A DNA stretch of 60,166 nucleotides from Planctomycetota bacterium (GCA_029259695.1 JAJDEQ010000133.1:1-60166), one strand, 5' to 3'. Numbered from the stretch's first letter, positions 23,903 to 33,830 are shown. Notes: generated from the letters alone by a model not told the origin. A program made the numbers and translations.

Positions 23903-26900
23903 TGGTCGGCGAGCACGAACACCCGGGCGGTGAACGCTTCGCCCGCTGGCTCGCACAGGACGAGGGCGACGTCGAGCTGCCCTTGCCCGGTGCCGACGCC
24001 TGCGGTGACGCCGAGTTGCTGGCCGGCTTCGTCGAGCGGCGACTGGTCGAGGCGGAACGCGTCGCAGTCGAGGAACACATCGCCGCGTGCGCCGAGTGCC
24101 GCGCGATGGTGGACGCCCTGCGGCCGCACGCCGACGCCGTCGCCGCGTCGCACGCAGGTGACGGCCCGGGACTGCTGCGACTCCTCCTGCGACCGGCCCT
24201 CGCCGCTGCGGCGCTGCTGCTCGTGGGCTTGATGCTCTGGGAGAGCACCGGCAGCGGCGGTCCCGACGCCCTGGGCGAACTCACCCCCTTCGGCCGCACG
24301 GCCTACGAACTCGCCGCCGCGCGACTCGCCGGCGATCCGTTGGCGGCCGAGGAGCTTGCGCGCCTCCCGAACGACCCGCTGCGCACGGCCTTCCTCGCGC
24401 TCTCGACCGAGCCCCTCAGCGACGAGCGCATGGACGGGCTGGCCGGCTACTCCCAGGGCACGCTGCGCGGGCCGGACGCCCCGCCCGACATCCCGGTGGC
24501 GCTGCTCGAACCCCTGGCCACCATCGCGGAACAGCCCGACGCGCTGCGCTTCGAGCCCGAGCCGACACTCGACGTGCCCCACGTCTGGCAACTCTCCGTG
24601 CACGACGCGGCCCTCGCGGGCAGCGGCATCATCGACGCCGACGGGACCGCGCGCCGATCGGTCACGTGGACGACACGCACGACACAGCGCGGCCCCCAGT
24701 CGAGCCCGCTTCCCCAGGGTGTGCGCCTCACACCCGGTCGGAAGTACCGCTGGGAGATCCGGCTCGCCCCCGAACAGGCCCCCCTCGCTCCCGACGACCA
24801 GCCGGGCAGCGCGCACTTCCGGCTCATCGACGGCACGTGGCGCACGGAGCTGACGTCGCTGCCGGCCACCGGCGACGACCGCGTCGACGCGCTCACACGC
24901 ATCACGCTGATGCTCGAGCGAGGCCTGGCACAACGCGCCCTGGGAGAACTGCGAGCGCTGCCCGATGAACTCCCGGACGAACTCCTGCCCTGGCGCGCGG
25001 CCCTGCAGCGACACGCATGGCAACTGCTCGGCATCGACGCGGAGCAACCCGTGTCACCCGGACGCTCCGAACCGCCGGAGCAGCCGGAGCAGCCGGAGGA
25101 CGGCGACGAGACCGGGCGCGCAGCGCCCGGCTCCCCGTTGAAGATCCGCACCGCCGGCCTGGCCTTCGGGACGTCGTCCGCGCCTCCCCCCGTCCCGCCC
25201 GCGGCGCGCACCGCCTCCCCACGGCCCGGGAGCGATGAGGTGCAGCGGTTGCTGACGCAGATCCAGGCGCTGCGCGAGGCCGACGGCGGCAGTCTCGACG
25301 CCATGGACGCACGGGTGACCGCCCTCGCCGATCAGCTCAGCGACGACCCGGCAGCGGCCGCGCGACTGCACCGCGCCTGGGCGGAGCGCCTGGGCACGAC
25401 CTTCTACGCCCACCGCCGCGCCGCCGTCGCCTTCGGCCGCGCGGCCGGCGCGCACGCCCGCGGTGGCGCGACCGAGGCGGCCGCCTCCGATGAGCTGCAG
25501 CGAGCCGGCCTGCTCATGCGCGTGCGACGCAACGGCGACGCCGCCCGATCGCTCGAGGACGTCGCCGCGCTGCTCGCCACGCTGGATGCCCTGCCGGCGT
25601 GCCTCCACGCGAGCTGGTTGCGCAACCGCGCACGCCTCGCCATCGCCCGGGTGCTCGCCGGCGAATCCAGCGGCGGACGCCTGCTGCGGTCGGCGCAGGC
25701 GCTGCTCGGGCAGGCCCTCGAGCTCACGACGCAGTGCACCGACGACCCCCGGGTCGCCACCTACGTCCAGCTCGACCTGGCGTTGCTCTCCCAGTGGCTC
25801 GACGGCGATGCGGCACGGGCCGAGGAGCACCTCGATGCCGCCCGGCGTTCGCTCGACTCGTCCGACGATCGCTACCTGCTGGCCAACGTGTCCTTCCGAC
25901 GCGGCGTCATCCAGCGGCTCGCCGGACAGCACGATGCCGCACTGGCCGAGCTGCGCCGGGCCGCCGCCGAGTTCGGAGCCATCGGCGACCGGCACTCCCG
26001 GCTCCAGTGCGCCGTGACCGAACTGGCCGTGCTGGCCGCCACCGGGAAGCCGGAGCAGGCCGCGCCCCGTTGGTTCGCGGCGATCGCGGACGCCGACACC
26101 GCCGGCAACGAAAGCCCCCTGGCCGCCGGCTACTCCACGCTGGGCAGCATCCAGCAGCAACTGCAGGACTTCGACGGAGCACTGAGCAGTTACGCGACCG
26201 CAGCCGACTGGCTGGCGCAGGGCGAGATCTGGGCCGAGGCGCTCACGCTCACGCGCAAGCTCGCCCTGCTGCAACTCCAACTGCGACAGCTGGAGCAGGC
26301 CGCCCGGACCGTTGCCGATGGACGTGTCCTGCTGGACCGCGGTGGCTGGGTCGAGCAGCAACCGCGACTCGACATCCTCGATGCGCGCATCCGCATCGCC
26401 GCGGGCGACCACGAGTCGGCGCATGCCCTGCTCGAGCCGTTGCCGTCACGCCTCGCCCAACTCGGTGATCCACCGGAGGCACACAATGAACTGCGCTGGG
26501 CACGCTACGAGTTGGCACTCGCCACCGGGCACCGGCTCGACCAGGCCCTGGCGGAACTCGACGCATTGACCCGAACCGCCCGCCTGCCGCCGGTGGTGCA
26601 AGCGCAACTGGAACTCACCCGGGCCGGGGTCCTGAGGCGCCTGGGCCGCAACGAGCTCGCCGCCGCGGCGCTGGGGCTGGCCGAGTCGCTGACGCCCCCC
26701 GATGCGGGCGTCCTGCTCCGCGTGACGCTCGGCAAGGCCTGGGCCGACCTGCTGCACGCCTCGGGGCGACTGGAGCAGGCGGCCCGGCGGCTCGAACAAC
26801 TGCTGCCTTCCCTCGACGAACTCGACGACACGTCCCTGGAACCACTGCGCCACGACGTGCTGCTCCAACTCGCGACGCTCGAGTACGCTCTCGCGCGGGA

Positions 26901-28992
26901 GGACGACAGCGACACGCGCCGTGGCCGGGCGCTGGCGCGACTGGAGCAGGCCCGGCGCTCGGCCGAGACCATCGCGCACGCCGACACCGTGCAGCTCGAT
27001 CTCATGCGCGGCATCGTGCTCCTGGACGAGGGCCGCCTGGACCGGGCTCGCACCCTGCTCGGGGCCGCCCGCGCGCAATACGAGCAGCGCCGGGACATCC
27101 CCGGAGTCGCCCGCGCCGATCTGTTCCTGGCACGTGCCGAGCTGCGCCGCGATCGGCTCGACGCAGCCCGGGCACACCTCGACGCCGCCGGCGGCGTCAT
27201 CGACGCCTCGGGCGAACCCAACCTGCAGCTCGCGCTGCGTCGCACCGAAGCCACCTGGCAGCTCCACGCCGGACAACCGGCCGCCGCCCTGGCTGCGTGC
27301 GTGGAGGCGGCGGACATCCTGCGCCCGGTCCTGCACCGCAACAGCAGCCTCGGCCGCTCGCTCTCGCTCGGCCTGCGACAGCAGTCGTCGCGGCTCATGT
27401 CGCTGGCGCTCGAGAGCCTGCGCCGCATGCCGCCGGAAGCGCGCCGCGACGAGCACGTCGCCGCCGCCTACGCCATCGTCCAGCACTTCAAGGGCCTGGG
27501 CATGGCCGAACAACTCGCCGAGGTGGCCCATCGCGGTCTGCGCGAAGCACTGCAAGCCGAACCCGACGGGGACGCTCTCGCCTGGCTCGCAGCCGATCGC
27601 CGCCTGGCCAACCTGCGCGCCGAACTCGCCGCCGGCGCCGGCGACCACCGCGCCGCACTCGAAGCCGAACGGCGGGCCCTCGAGTCCGATCAACTCCGGC
27701 TCACGCTCGCGTTGCGCGGGCGCCTGTTCGCGGAGGTCGACTACCCCGCTCCGGCAACTCAGGCGCAGGTGGTCGCGGCCCTGCCCCCCGGGGCGCTGTT
27801 GCTGGAGTACGCCTTCGGTCACGAGTTGGCGGCGCTGTTCGTGCTCACTCCCGACGGTGCGACGTTCGTGGACCTGGGTCACGGGCTCGCGCTGCGCGAG
27901 CTCACCGAGCGTGTCCGGGCCGTCACCGAAGCGCTGGCCGGCTCGGTGCGTCCCGGGTCGAGCCTGCCGAGCGATCTGGACGCTGCCCTGGCCGCGCTCA
28001 CACCGCGACTGCTGGGCCCCGTGGCCCGGGCGCTCGCTGACGAGCCGGCCGACTCCCGCTCGCTGGTCGTCGCCGCGGACGGGCCCTTGCTCGGCTTTCC
28101 GTTCGAGGCGCTGCTGCTGGGCGACGCAAGCGCGGACGTCGCGGGACGGCGCCACCTCGTCCAGCACTGCAGCGTGGCCTACGTCCACTCGGGCACGACC
28201 CTGCGCTCCCTCGCGGACAGCCGTGCAGCGGCCGGCTGGGAACGGGACTTCGTCGGCTTCGCCGCGACTTCGGTCACGGGCACCGATCGACCGGTCCTCG
28301 GGCACGCCGTACGGGAGGTGGCCCACGGCGCGGCGCTGGCCACCGCGGATGGAACGCTGCGCGAGCAACTGGACGGGCTGCCCGCGAGCTTCGACGGCGT
28401 GTTGAGCGGCGACCGGGTCGTGCTCCGCGCCGGTCGCGCCGCCAGCGAGCGTGCGCTGGGCGAGCCGGACGTCCAACGCGCGCGCGTGCTGCACCTCACC
28501 TGCCACGCGCAGGCCGACGCCGCGCACGAGTTCAACACCTACCTCGTGCTGGCCGCCGACGCGCAAGCCGACGTGCAAGCCGACGGGACCTCCGTCGACA
28601 CCGACGCACAGCACGACCGGCGAGCGCCCGCCACACCGCACCGCGACGGACGCGTGCTGGCGGGCGAACTGGCCAACAGCCACTTGTCCGCCGAACTCGT
28701 CGTGCTCTCGGCCTGCGCCACCGGGGCCGGGCGACGGGTGCCGCTCGAAGGCGTCTCGAGCCTCTCCCGTGCCGCGTTCGCAGCCGGCGCCCGCCGGGTC
28801 GTGTCCACCCTCTGGCCCGTGCGCGACGATCGCAGCGCGCGGCTGATGCAGGACTTCTACACCCACCTGTACGCAGGTGTCCTCGATCCCGCCACGGCGC
28901 TGGCCCACGCCAAGCGGGACTCGATCGCCCGCGGCGACGCGCTCGCCTCCTGGTCGGCCTACTGCCTGTGGGCGGCACCCGAACGGGAATGA
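23902..28992 (+). CDS. Zinc-finger anti-sigma / membrane / TPR / CHAT protease fusion protein
   Basis: A 1696-residue protein encoded in overlap with a sigma factor. The N-terminal 75 residues carry a zinc-binding anti-sigma motif (H59-x3-C63-x2-C66 in EEHIAACAECRAMVD). A membrane helix follows (about 91-113, RPALAAAALLLVGLMLW). Residues about 120-430 are a beta-rich and Pro-rich linker (EQPEQPEDGDE). Residues about 430-1280 are TPR-like helical repeats. The C-terminal 400 residues are a CHAT caspase-like protease: LLLEYAFGHELAALFVL, PLLGFPFEALLL, the catalytic His (HLTCHAQ, residue 1535) and catalytic Cys (VLSACATGAG, residue 1605), then GARRVVSTLWPV. Both dyad residues are present. If the N-terminus is cytoplasmic, the protease lies outside the membrane. 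Confidence 0.85.
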   Translation: MVGEHEHPGGERFARWLAQDEGDVELPLPGADACGDAELLAGFVERRLVEAERVAVEEHIAACAECRAMVDALRPHADAVAASHAGDGPGLLRLLLRPALAAAALLLVGLMLWESTGSGGPDALGELTPFGRTAYELAAARLAGDPLAAEELARLPNDPLRTAFLALSTEPLSDERMDGLAGYSQGTLRGPDAPPDIPVALLEPLATIAEQPDALRFEPEPTLDVPHVWQLSVHDAALAGSGIIDADGTARRSVTWTTRTTQRGPQSSPLPQGVRLTPGRKYRWEIRLAPEQAPLAPDDQPGSAHFRLIDGTWRTELTSLPATGDDRVDALTRITLMLERGLAQRALGELRALPDELPDELLPWRAALQRHAWQLLGIDAEQPVSPGRSEPPEQPEQPEDGDETGRAAPGSPLKIRTAGLAFGTSSAPPPVPPAARTASPRPGSDEVQRLLTQIQALREADGGSLDAMDARVTALADQLSDDPAAAARLHRAWAERLGTTFYAHRRAAVAFGRAAGAHARGGATEAAASDELQRAGLLMRVRRNGDAARSLEDVAALLATLDALPACLHASWLRNRARLAIARVLAGESSGGRLLRSAQALLGQALELTTQCTDDPRVATYVQLDLALLSQWLDGDAARAEEHLDAARRSLDSSDDRYLLANVSFRRGVIQRLAGQHDAALAELRRAAAEFGAIGDRHSRLQCAVTELAVLAATGKPEQAAPRWFAAIADADTAGNESPLAAGYSTLGSIQQQLQDFDGALSSYATAADWLAQGEIWAEALTLTRKLALLQLQLRQLEQAARTVADGRVLLDRGGWVEQQPRLDILDARIRIAAGDHESAHALLEPLPSRLAQLGDPPEAHNELRWARYELALATGHRLDQALAELDALTRTARLPPVVQAQLELTRAGVLRRLGRNELAAAALGLAESLTPPDAGVLLRVTLGKAWADLLHASGRLEQAARRLEQLLPSLDELDDTSLEPLRHDVLLQLATLEYALAREDDSDTRRGRALARLEQARRSAETIAHADTVQLDLMRGIVLLDEGRLDRARTLLGAARAQYEQRRDIPGVARADLFLARAELRRDRLDAARAHLDAAGGVIDASGEPNLQLALRRTEATWQLHAGQPAAALAACVEAADILRPVLHRNSSLGRSLSLGLRQQSSRLMSLALESLRRMPPEARRDEHVAAAYAIVQHFKGLGMAEQLAEVAHRGLREALQAEPDGDALAWLAADRRLANLRAELAAGAGDHRAALEAERRALESDQLRLTLALRGRLFAEVDYPAPATQAQVVAALPPGALLLEYAFGHELAALFVLTPDGATFVDLGHGLALRELTERVRAVTEALAGSVRPGSSLPSDLDAALAALTPRLLGPVARALADEPADSRSLVVAADGPLLGFPFEALLLGDASADVAGRRHLVQHCSVAYVHSGTTLRSLADSRAAAGWERDFVGFAATSVTGTDRPVLGHAVREVAHGAALATADGTLREQLDGLPASFDGVLSGDRVVLRAGRAASERALGEPDVQRARVLHLTCHAQADAAHEFNTYLVLAADAQADVQADGTSVDTDAQHDRRAPATPHRDGRVLAGELANSHLSAELVVLSACATGAGRRVPLEGVSSLSRAAFAAGARRVVSTLWPVRDDRSARLMQDFYTHLYAGVLDPATALAHAKRDSIARGDALASWSAYCLWAAPERE

Positions 28993-29106
28993 CACATCCC
29001 TGCGCGCAATTCCTCGCGCTCGCACGACACACACGGGAAGCCGCTGGAACCGTCTTCGTCACAGGGATGTCGATCGGTTCCAGCCTCAGTCACAAGGGGG
29101 AAGCAG

Positions 29107-30036
29107 ATGCACTACGTCATGTGGACCGCCGTCTCCAGAGCACGCGCGCTGGCTGTCGCGCTCGCGCTCGTCGCCTCGTCCGCCGGTCTGCTGCCCGACG
29201 CGGCGGCGCAGGCGAACGGGCTGCCCACGCCCGAGGACTTCGTGGTCCTGACCGTCGAGCATCCCCACCGCGCGGCGGAGTTCGTCCACGCCTGGGCGCT
29301 GCCCGCAGCCGGACCGGCACTGCTGCGGCTCGAATTCGACTCGGCCGACGTGTTCGAGACGGTGCTCCCCGCTCCCGACGGATTCGTGCGCATGAGCGCA
29401 GACGACCTGATCGACACTCCGGCGGACCTGCGCCGCATCCGCATCATCGCCCGACCGCCGCAGAGCGCCCTGCGCTCGCCGGGCCCGGTCCCGGGCAGCG
29501 CGACGTCGCCCGACCCGGGTCCGGTAGCCCCGCCCATGCCGCCGCCCCACACCCCGATGATCGCCGGCAACCCGCCCGCCCAGGGCAGCTCGCGGCAGGC
29601 GCAGAGCGACTTCCCCGGCGAGAGCGACTACCGACCCATCGCCGTCGGCATGTGTCCGCCGCCGAAGGGTGACCCGCCGGGCACCACCATGGCGCTCACG
29701 GTCGAGGGGCCGGTCGGCACGTCCGCGACCGTGCTGGCCGTGATCAACGAGAACGAACTCGAGCCCCTGCTCACGGTGACCGACATGTGCACCTCACCCT
29801 TCGACGTGAGCTGCCAGCTCTGCATCGGCGCCTTCGACTGCGACGACATCGTGATCCACAGGATCGAGGTTTCCATCGGCGCGTGCGCCGACACATCGAT
29901 CAACTCGTCGGGCACCCCTTCGACGCACGCCCTGGACTTCGTCGGCATCCTCGACTGTTCGCTCCTGAACGACCCCATCTGCACCCTGAGCGCAGTGACG
30001 ACCGCCTGCGGCGTGAGTTCCCTCTCGTGTGAGTAG
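29107..30036 (+). CDS. Exported protein of unknown function, Cys-rich C-terminus
   Basis: 309 residues with a signal peptide (ARALAVALALVASSAGLLPDAAAQA). A first domain (about 40-115) is followed by a Pro/Gly-rich spacer (about 116-175) and a C-terminal domain with eight or more cysteines (CTSPFDVSCQLCIGAFDCDD, ending SSLSCE), probably disulfide-linked. I recognise no family. It follows the CHAT gene by 115 bases in the same direction and could be part of the same response. It ends 15 bases from a convergent FG-GAP protein gene. Confidence 0.6.
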   Translation: MHYVMWTAVSRARALAVALALVASSAGLLPDAAAQANGLPTPEDFVVLTVEHPHRAAEFVHAWALPAAGPALLRLEFDSADVFETVLPAPDGFVRMSADDLIDTPADLRRIRIIARPPQSALRSPGPVPGSATSPDPGPVAPPMPPPHTPMIAGNPPAQGSSRQAQSDFPGESDYRPIAVGMCPPPKGDPPGTTMALTVEGPVGTSATVLAVINENELEPLLTVTDMCTSPFDVSCQLCIGAFDCDDIVIHRIEVSIGACADTSINSSGTPSTHALDFVGILDCSLLNDPICTLSAVTTACGVSSLSCE

Positions 30037-30050
30037 GCCGCGGTGTCGGT

Positions 30051-32549
30051 TCAGGGCGTCCTGAGCCCGATCGCGTTCGTGGCGGCGAAGCCGCTGGGCG
30101 CGCCGGGCTCGGGGCGCCAGATCTGGAGCGCGGCGGTCGTGTCTGCCGGCACACCGGCCGGCCATGCCGCCGACAACTCCAGTTCGCCCTCGGCGTCGAG
30201 CGCTGGCAGCGACAGCACGAAGTCGGGCTGGGGCACGAGCACGCCGCCCTTGAAGGGCACCGACGCCTCGCTCAGTCCGAGCACCAGGAACACCGCGGCG
30301 CCGGGCGAGCCGTGCCGGGTGCGCAAGGTGATCGTCGATCCGCCCGTCAGCGGCCCGATGCCTTCCAGCTTGCTGAAGCCGGCCGGACCGGCGAGGGAAT
30401 TGCCCAGGTTGCTCCACGGCCCGTGGGCATTGGGCAGCAGCATCACGAAGCCGTGTCCGGGCGTGAAGTTGTTGTCCTCCACCAGCGCAGCCACGTCGAG
30501 GGCACCGTCCCCATCGAAGTCGGCGACCCGCGCGCGCAGTGTGCGCTCGCCGAGCGGGTAGGTCTCGACGGGGTGGAAGCTGCCGTCGCCGCGTCCCCGA
30601 GCGAGTGTCAACGCCTTGGCGTCCAACACGTTGCCGACCACCAGGTCGAGCGCGCCATCGCCGTCGAGGTCGGCCACGCTGAACGACTGGGCGCTCGACT
30701 CGACGTCCGTCTCGATCTCGGGGCCGAAGGTGCCGTTGCCGCGACCGAGGAGCACGCTGACCACGCCGAGGTCCTCCGTGAACACGGCGTCCTGCTGACC
30801 GTCCGCGTCCACGTCCGCCGTCTCGAGAAACAGCGACGAGGCGCCCCCCACCCCGCGGCTGCCGGCGAGCGCGAACCCACCCAGCCCGTCGTCCAGGAAC
30901 ACCTCGACCCGCGAAAACGTGCGCACGAGCAGGTCGGTGGCGCCGTTGCCGTCCATGTCGGCCAGCGCCAACGCGCGCGGTTGCGCCGACACGTCGACCG
31001 CAGCCGCCTCGCTGAACGCGCCTGTCCCGTCGTTGACGAAGAGGCGCGCCGTCTCGGGCTCCAGCGGCACGTCGGTGTCCACCAGGAACGCGAGGTCGAG
31101 GCGTGCGTCGCCGCCCAACGGCCCCAGCGCCACGTCGCGAATCCACGCGGAGCCGATGCCGGCGAGCGGTGAGAGCAGCGGCGAGTCGAAGGTGCCGTCG
31201 TCGTGGCCGGCCACGACCGCGATCGTCGGGGGGCCGTCGACCCAGCCCACGGCCACGACGTCGAGCAGGCCGTCCCCGGTGGCGTCAGTGACGAACAGCC
31301 GTTCGGCCACCGGCCCCAGGTCCACGGGCTCGGCCGGCTCGAAGCCGCCGCCCCAGCGCCCGCGGCGCAACTGCCCGGACTCGCCCTCGCCGTGCGCGCT
31401 GACCAGGTCGGGGACACCGTCGCCGGTCAGGTCGGCCGCGCGCAGGTCCACGACCGGCTTGGCGTGGCCCAACGTCGGTTCGAAGGTGGCGTCACCGCGC
31501 CCGCGCAGGACACCGACCAGGTCCTGCTCGTCGAACAGGAGATCGACGCCGCCGTCCTCGTCGAAGTCGCCCGCCGCCTCGAGCACGTTCCCGTCGACGA
31601 GTTCGAACACATCGTCGCTGGCCTCGAGCGCGCCGCCGCTCGTCTGCAGCATGACGAACGCGAACGCGCCGCCACCGATCACGTCGAGCCGGCCGTCGCG
31701 ATCGAAATCGACGATCAGGTCCACGCCTCCCCCCACGGCGGGCCAGGCCTGCGGCGCGCCGAAGCCCGTGGGCTCGACCCACGACCAGACCAGCAGATCC
31801 CCGATCGAGTAGCTGACGACATCGTCGCGCCCGTCCCCGGTGACGTCGCCGACCTGCACGCCGAGCCCCTGGATCGAGCCCAGCCCGATCTGCGTGCCGA
31901 AGCTCCCGTCGCCGTTCCCGAGCCGGACGGACACGTCGCCGAACAGGTTGCCGAGGGTGTAGGCCAGGTCGGCGTTGCCGTCGCCGTCGAAGTCGCCCGC
32001 GGCCAGGGCCTGCGTCGGATTCCCCGTGATCACCTGCAACGGCGGGTCGGGGAACGCACCGCCGGCGTTGAGCAGGATGTTGAGACGGTTCGTGTCGAGC
32101 TGGTGGGCGATCACGTCGAGCGCGCCGTTGCCATCCACGTCGGCCAGGATCAGCCGGCGCGCTTCGGTCGCCTGGGCCAGGCCGAGCGTGGCCAACAGCG
32201 CGAACGTGCCGTCGCCCACGCCGCGCAGTACGGCCACCTGTGGGGCGTCGTCCACACTGCACACGGCGTCCGGAACGCCGTCCCCGTCGACATCGCCGAC
32301 CGCCAGCCGCAGCACCGGTGCGGCAGGAGACACGATCACCGGGCCGAAGTCGCCCAGGCCGTCGCCGAGCACCACGCCGACGTCACCGAAGCGTTCGAAG
32401 ACGAGGTCGTCGTGTCCGTCGCCGTCCACGTCGGCCACGTGGAACTGCGTTCCCTCCAGCACACGCGTGGGCGCCACCAGCGTCTGGGCAGCGAGCGTCG
32501 GGACGACGCCCGCGAGGCACAGGAACACGCACCATGGTCGGAACCGCAT
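30051..32549 (-). CDS. Exported FG-GAP/VCBS repeat protein with the shared C-terminal domain
   Basis: An 832-residue protein with a signal peptide (FLCLAGVVPTLAAQ). Residues about 30-700 contain repeated calcium-binding FG-GAP/VCBS units such as VADVDGDGHDDLVF, VGDVDGDGVPD and VADLDGDGALDLVVG, which build a beta propeller as in integrin alpha chains. The C-terminal 130 residues are the shared domain: PWSNLGNSLAG, VPFKGGVLVPQPDFVL, DAEGELELSAAWPAG, LQIWRPE and ATNAIGLRTP. It is probably a surface or secreted protein binding other molecules in a calcium-dependent way. ATG is at 32549; a heptamer repeat lies about 50-80 bases upstream. Confidence 0.85.
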   Translation of the reverse strand: MRFRPWCVFLCLAGVVPTLAAQTLVAPTRVLEGTQFHVADVDGDGHDDLVFERFGDVGVVLGDGLGDFGPVIVSPAAPVLRLAVGDVDGDGVPDAVCSVDDAPQVAVLRGVGDGTFALLATLGLAQATEARRLILADVDGNGALDVIAHQLDTNRLNILLNAGGAFPDPPLQVITGNPTQALAAGDFDGDGNADLAYTLGNLFGDVSVRLGNGDGSFGTQIGLGSIQGLGVQVGDVTGDGRDDVVSYSIGDLLVWSWVEPTGFGAPQAWPAVGGGVDLIVDFDRDGRLDVIGGGAFAFVMLQTSGGALEASDDVFELVDGNVLEAAGDFDEDGGVDLLFDEQDLVGVLRGRGDATFEPTLGHAKPVVDLRAADLTGDGVPDLVSAHGEGESGQLRRGRWGGGFEPAEPVDLGPVAERLFVTDATGDGLLDVVAVGWVDGPPTIAVVAGHDDGTFDSPLLSPLAGIGSAWIRDVALGPLGGDARLDLAFLVDTDVPLEPETARLFVNDGTGAFSEAAAVDVSAQPRALALADMDGNGATDLLVRTFSRVEVFLDDGLGGFALAGSRGVGGASSLFLETADVDADGQQDAVFTEDLGVVSVLLGRGNGTFGPEIETDVESSAQSFSVADLDGDGALDLVVGNVLDAKALTLARGRGDGSFHPVETYPLGERTLRARVADFDGDGALDVAALVEDNNFTPGHGFVMLLPNAHGPWSNLGNSLAGPAGFSKLEGIGPLTGGSTITLRTRHGSPGAAVFLVLGLSEASVPFKGGVLVPQPDFVLSLPALDAEGELELSAAWPAGVPADTTAALQIWRPEPGAPSGFAATNAIGLRTP

Positions 32550-32597
32550 GGCCCGAGAGTATCACTCAACTCCGTTTGCGGCGGGCTCTCTCAGCCC

Positions 32598-32632
32598 ACG
32601 GCTCACGGCTCACGGCTCACGGCTCGCGGCTC
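32598..32632. repeat. Heptamer tandem repeat (acggctc)
   Basis: Four exact copies of acggctc (32598-32625) and one variant (gcggctc, 32626-32632). They lie 50-80 bases upstream of the FG-GAP protein start, in the gap before the RidA-like gene, where a change in copy number could shift promoter spacing. Confidence 0.85.
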
Positions 32633-32675
32633 GAGGCCCACAGCCCACGGCCACGGCGAGCGACGGTCACCCGTC

Positions 32676-33170
32676 TCAACGGCCGCGGACGGCGATGCAC
32701 TCCACCTCGACGCGGGCGCCGAGGGCAAGCCCGTTCGCGCCGAGCGCGCTGCGCGCCGGATAGCGGCCGTCGAAGAAGGTCGCGTAGACCGCGTTGAACG
32801 TGGCCCACTCCGCGATGTCGGCCAGCATCACGGTGCACTTCACCACGTCGCGCAACGAGTATCCGTGCGCCTCCAGGGTGGTCCTGATGTTGATCATCGT
32901 CTGGCGCGCCTCGGCCTCGATGCCGCCCGGAACGAGTTGCAGGGTGCCGGGCACGATGCCGATCTGTCCGGACAGGTAGAGCGTGTCACCGACGCGCACC
33001 GCTTCCGAGAACGGGAGATCGGTCGGCAACACCCGGCCCGAGTTGAGGAACTCGGTGGGCGTCACGGCGTCGGACGTCGCGCGGCCGGACGTCGCCGACG
33101 ATGACACTCCCACACAGGCGACCTGGACGATCGCGAAGGCGAGCAACAAGGGCAGTCTGCCGCGGATCAC
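32676..33170 (-). CDS. Exported RidA/YjgF-family protein
   Basis: A 164-residue protein. Residues 1-24 form a signal sequence (PLLLAFAIVQVACVGVSSS) ending in a possible lipobox Cys. The rest is a RidA domain: AVRVGDTLYLSGQIGIVPGT, ARQTMINIRTTLEAHGYSL, VVKCTVMLADIAEWATFNAVY and ARSALGANGLALGARVEVECIA, with the conserved Arg (PARSA) that binds the imine substrate carboxylate. Cytosolic RidA hydrolyses reactive enamines and imines from PLP enzymes; an exported form must act on something else. GTG at 33170 has an excellent AAGGAG five bases upstream, which fixes the start before the signal. Confidence 0.8.
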   Translation of the reverse strand: MIRGRLPLLLAFAIVQVACVGVSSSATSGRATSDAVTPTEFLNSGRVLPTDLPFSEAVRVGDTLYLSGQIGIVPGTLQLVPGGIEAEARQTMINIRTTLEAHGYSLRDVVKCTVMLADIAEWATFNAVYATFFDGRYPARSALGANGLALGARVEVECIAVRGR

Positions 33171-33230
33171 GTCATCTCCTTTCAGTGCGGCGCGGGGCGG
33201 CTCAGGCGCCGACGCCATTCTCACGGACCG

Positions 33231-33830
33231 TCACAGCAGCGCCAGCACGGCGCGCAGCGACGCCCAGATGGCGTGCTCCTCGGGCTGGGGGCTCGCTGCG
33301 AAGCGCAACGTGGTGCCCTCGCTGACCACTTCGAGGCGCAGCGTGATCGGCTCGCCCGTCACGAAGGCGTCGATCATCTCGATCCGGGCTTCGTAGCGTC
33401 CCTCCCCCACGGTGCGCACGTGGGCCGTCGCCGGGTCGTCCGGGAGTTCCAGACCGCGCGACCCGCCGACCGCACTGAGCAGGCCGTCGTAGTAGAGCTC
33501 CAACAAGCGCGCGATCGAGTCCTCGTCGCCCAGCTCCTCCTCCAGCCGCATGACGAACACGTACGACCAGAAGTCGGGCGCCTCGGCGTCGAACATGCCG
33601 GGCGCGAAGCGCAGCTCCTCTTCACCCTCGGGCAGGCCGGGCGCGAACTCGGGCGGAAGCCGGATCGTCTCCGGTTGCCAGCTCGCCAGCAGCGCCTCGC
33701 CGTCCGGTTCGGGCGCGACCGCGGCGGTCGCTTCGTCGAGCTGCGCGCCGCTCGACGACGAAGGGCCCGCGCAGGCACCGCCACCGAGCAACACGACGGC
33801 CGACAGGAACATCGAGCGAGGGAGGTTCAT
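33231..33830 (-). CDS. Lipoprotein of unknown function
   Basis: 199 residues with a lipoprotein signal (MFLSAVVLLGGGACAGPSSSS; Cys about residue 20). The rest is acidic (EPDGEALLASWQPETIRLPP, FAPGMFDAEAPDFWSYVFVM) and ends in a beta-rich part (ITLRLEVVSEGTTLRFAASP). No family recognised. The ATG at 33830 has GGAGG just upstream in the antisense reading. It precedes the RidA-like gene in the same direction. Confidence 0.65.
   Translation of the reverse strand: MNLPRSMFLSAVVLLGGGACAGPSSSSGAQLDEATAAVAPEPDGEALLASWQPETIRLPPEFAPGLPEGEEELRFAPGMFDAEAPDFWSYVFVMRLEEELGDEDSIARLLELYYDGLLSAVGGSRGLELPDDPATAHVRTVGEGRYEARIEMIDAFVTGEPITLRLEVVSEGTTLRFAASPQPEEHAIWASLRAVLALL

Noticed and set aside
26446..29034. 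A long minus-strand open frame opposite the CHAT protein gene
   Set aside because: Its translation is low-complexity Arg/Val/Gly/Gln text without a domain, while the plus-strand frame has intact CHAT motifs. It is an antisense shadow of GC-rich codons.
32720..33110. A possible frame reading the RidA gene on the other strand
   Set aside because: No domain or start with ribosome-binding site; the minus-strand RidA frame is clear.
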